This document shows positions 42,009 to 42,041 of a stretch of 42,041 nucleotides of DNA, piece by piece. The notes under the pieces were generated by a model. That model was not told where the DNA came from and did not search any database. It saw only the letters and a program-made list of their open reading frames with translations. Numbering within the stretch: the stretch's first letter is position 1; the number at the start of each line of letters is the position of its first letter. Source of the stretch: Dehalococcoidia bacterium (GTDB taxonomy: Bacteria > Chloroflexota > Dehalococcoidia > DSTF01 > JACRBR01). The translations under genes were made by a program, and so were the position numbers. The stretch spans positions 1 to 42,041 of the forward strand of contig JAJTXQ010000014.1 of NCBI GenBank assembly GCA_021462855.1, in the 5' to 3' direction.

Positions 42009-42041
42009 CTACGCTCCGGGGGCGCGCGCGACGGCCCGTTT

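Noticed and set aside
1-42041. CRISPR array, prophage or toxin-antitoxin pair
   Set aside because: No regular repeat-spacer units, no phage structural or integrase genes, and no recognisable toxin or antitoxin motif was found on either strand.

Overview
The window is GC-rich bacterial chromosome, densely packed with short operons on both strands. I infer a free-living Chloroflexota, perhaps Dehalococcoidia-related. The reasons are the archaeal-type phosphoglycerate mutase beside tpiA, Tad-type pseudopilins, many acyl-CoA enzymes, a c-di-AMP riboswitch, and genes that often start 5-6 nt after a TANNNT box. Taxonomy is inference only; an actinobacterium or another GC-rich lineage cannot be excluded by eye. 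I see no phage, plasmid, CRISPR or rRNA.

Layout. 1-1700: tRNA-Gly(CCC), then an ArsR-type regulator and an isoprenylcysteine-methyltransferase-like membrane protein behind an AT-rich palindrome. 1731-3959 (-): three Tad-pilus-type genes, two TadE-like proteins flanking a TadG-like von Willebrand A protein. 4348-7041: UbiA prenyltransferase, GyrI-like ligand-binding protein, membrane-anchored cyclophilin. 7122-7671 (-): one transcription unit with a promoter, a c-di-AMP (ydaO/yuaA) riboswitch, an intrinsic terminator and a 99-aa zinc-ribbon protein. 7699-15245 (-): a tight housekeeping operon apgM-tpiA-miaA-dapF-GNAT-DUF421-alpha-galactosidase, with most junctions overlapping by a few bases or abutting. 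15297-18703 (-): an MFS transporter, then a PadR regulator with a membrane protein, a PepSY protein and a secreted anchored protein. 18794-23143: an acyltransferase and, divergently, an acyl-CoA dehydrogenase plus 2-hydroxyacyl-CoA lyase. 23400-27386: cold-shock protein with long leader, MFS transporter, enoyl-CoA hydratase, DEAD-box helicase. 27390-28050: a small scar where a decayed IS256-family end abuts a truncated acetyltransferase gene, next to tRNA-Gly(TCC). 28115-31963: lipoproteins, an inositol-monophosphatase-family enzyme, an alpha/beta hydrolase, and an alpha-methylacyl-CoA racemase with the full catalytic triad. 32032-34626 (-): an Nramp-like transporter without the MPH motif, downstream of a PRC/MgtE-N/CBS protein, suggesting a divalent-cation (perhaps Mg2+) module. 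34677-42041: argG with an overlapping lipoprotein hydrolase, DUF1015, a HIT protein, RNase PH and ComEC.

Themes. (i) Branched-chain or 2-hydroxy acyl-CoA catabolism is spread over several transcription units: dehydrogenase, hydroxyacyl-CoA lyase, hydratase and racemase. (ii) At least eight genes look leaderless, and this pattern resolves several starts. (iii) Convergent genes are usually separated by perfect GC-rich palindromes without a T-tract. The best candidates for something little described are the riboswitch-controlled zinc-ribbon protein and the Nramp/MgtE-N pair.
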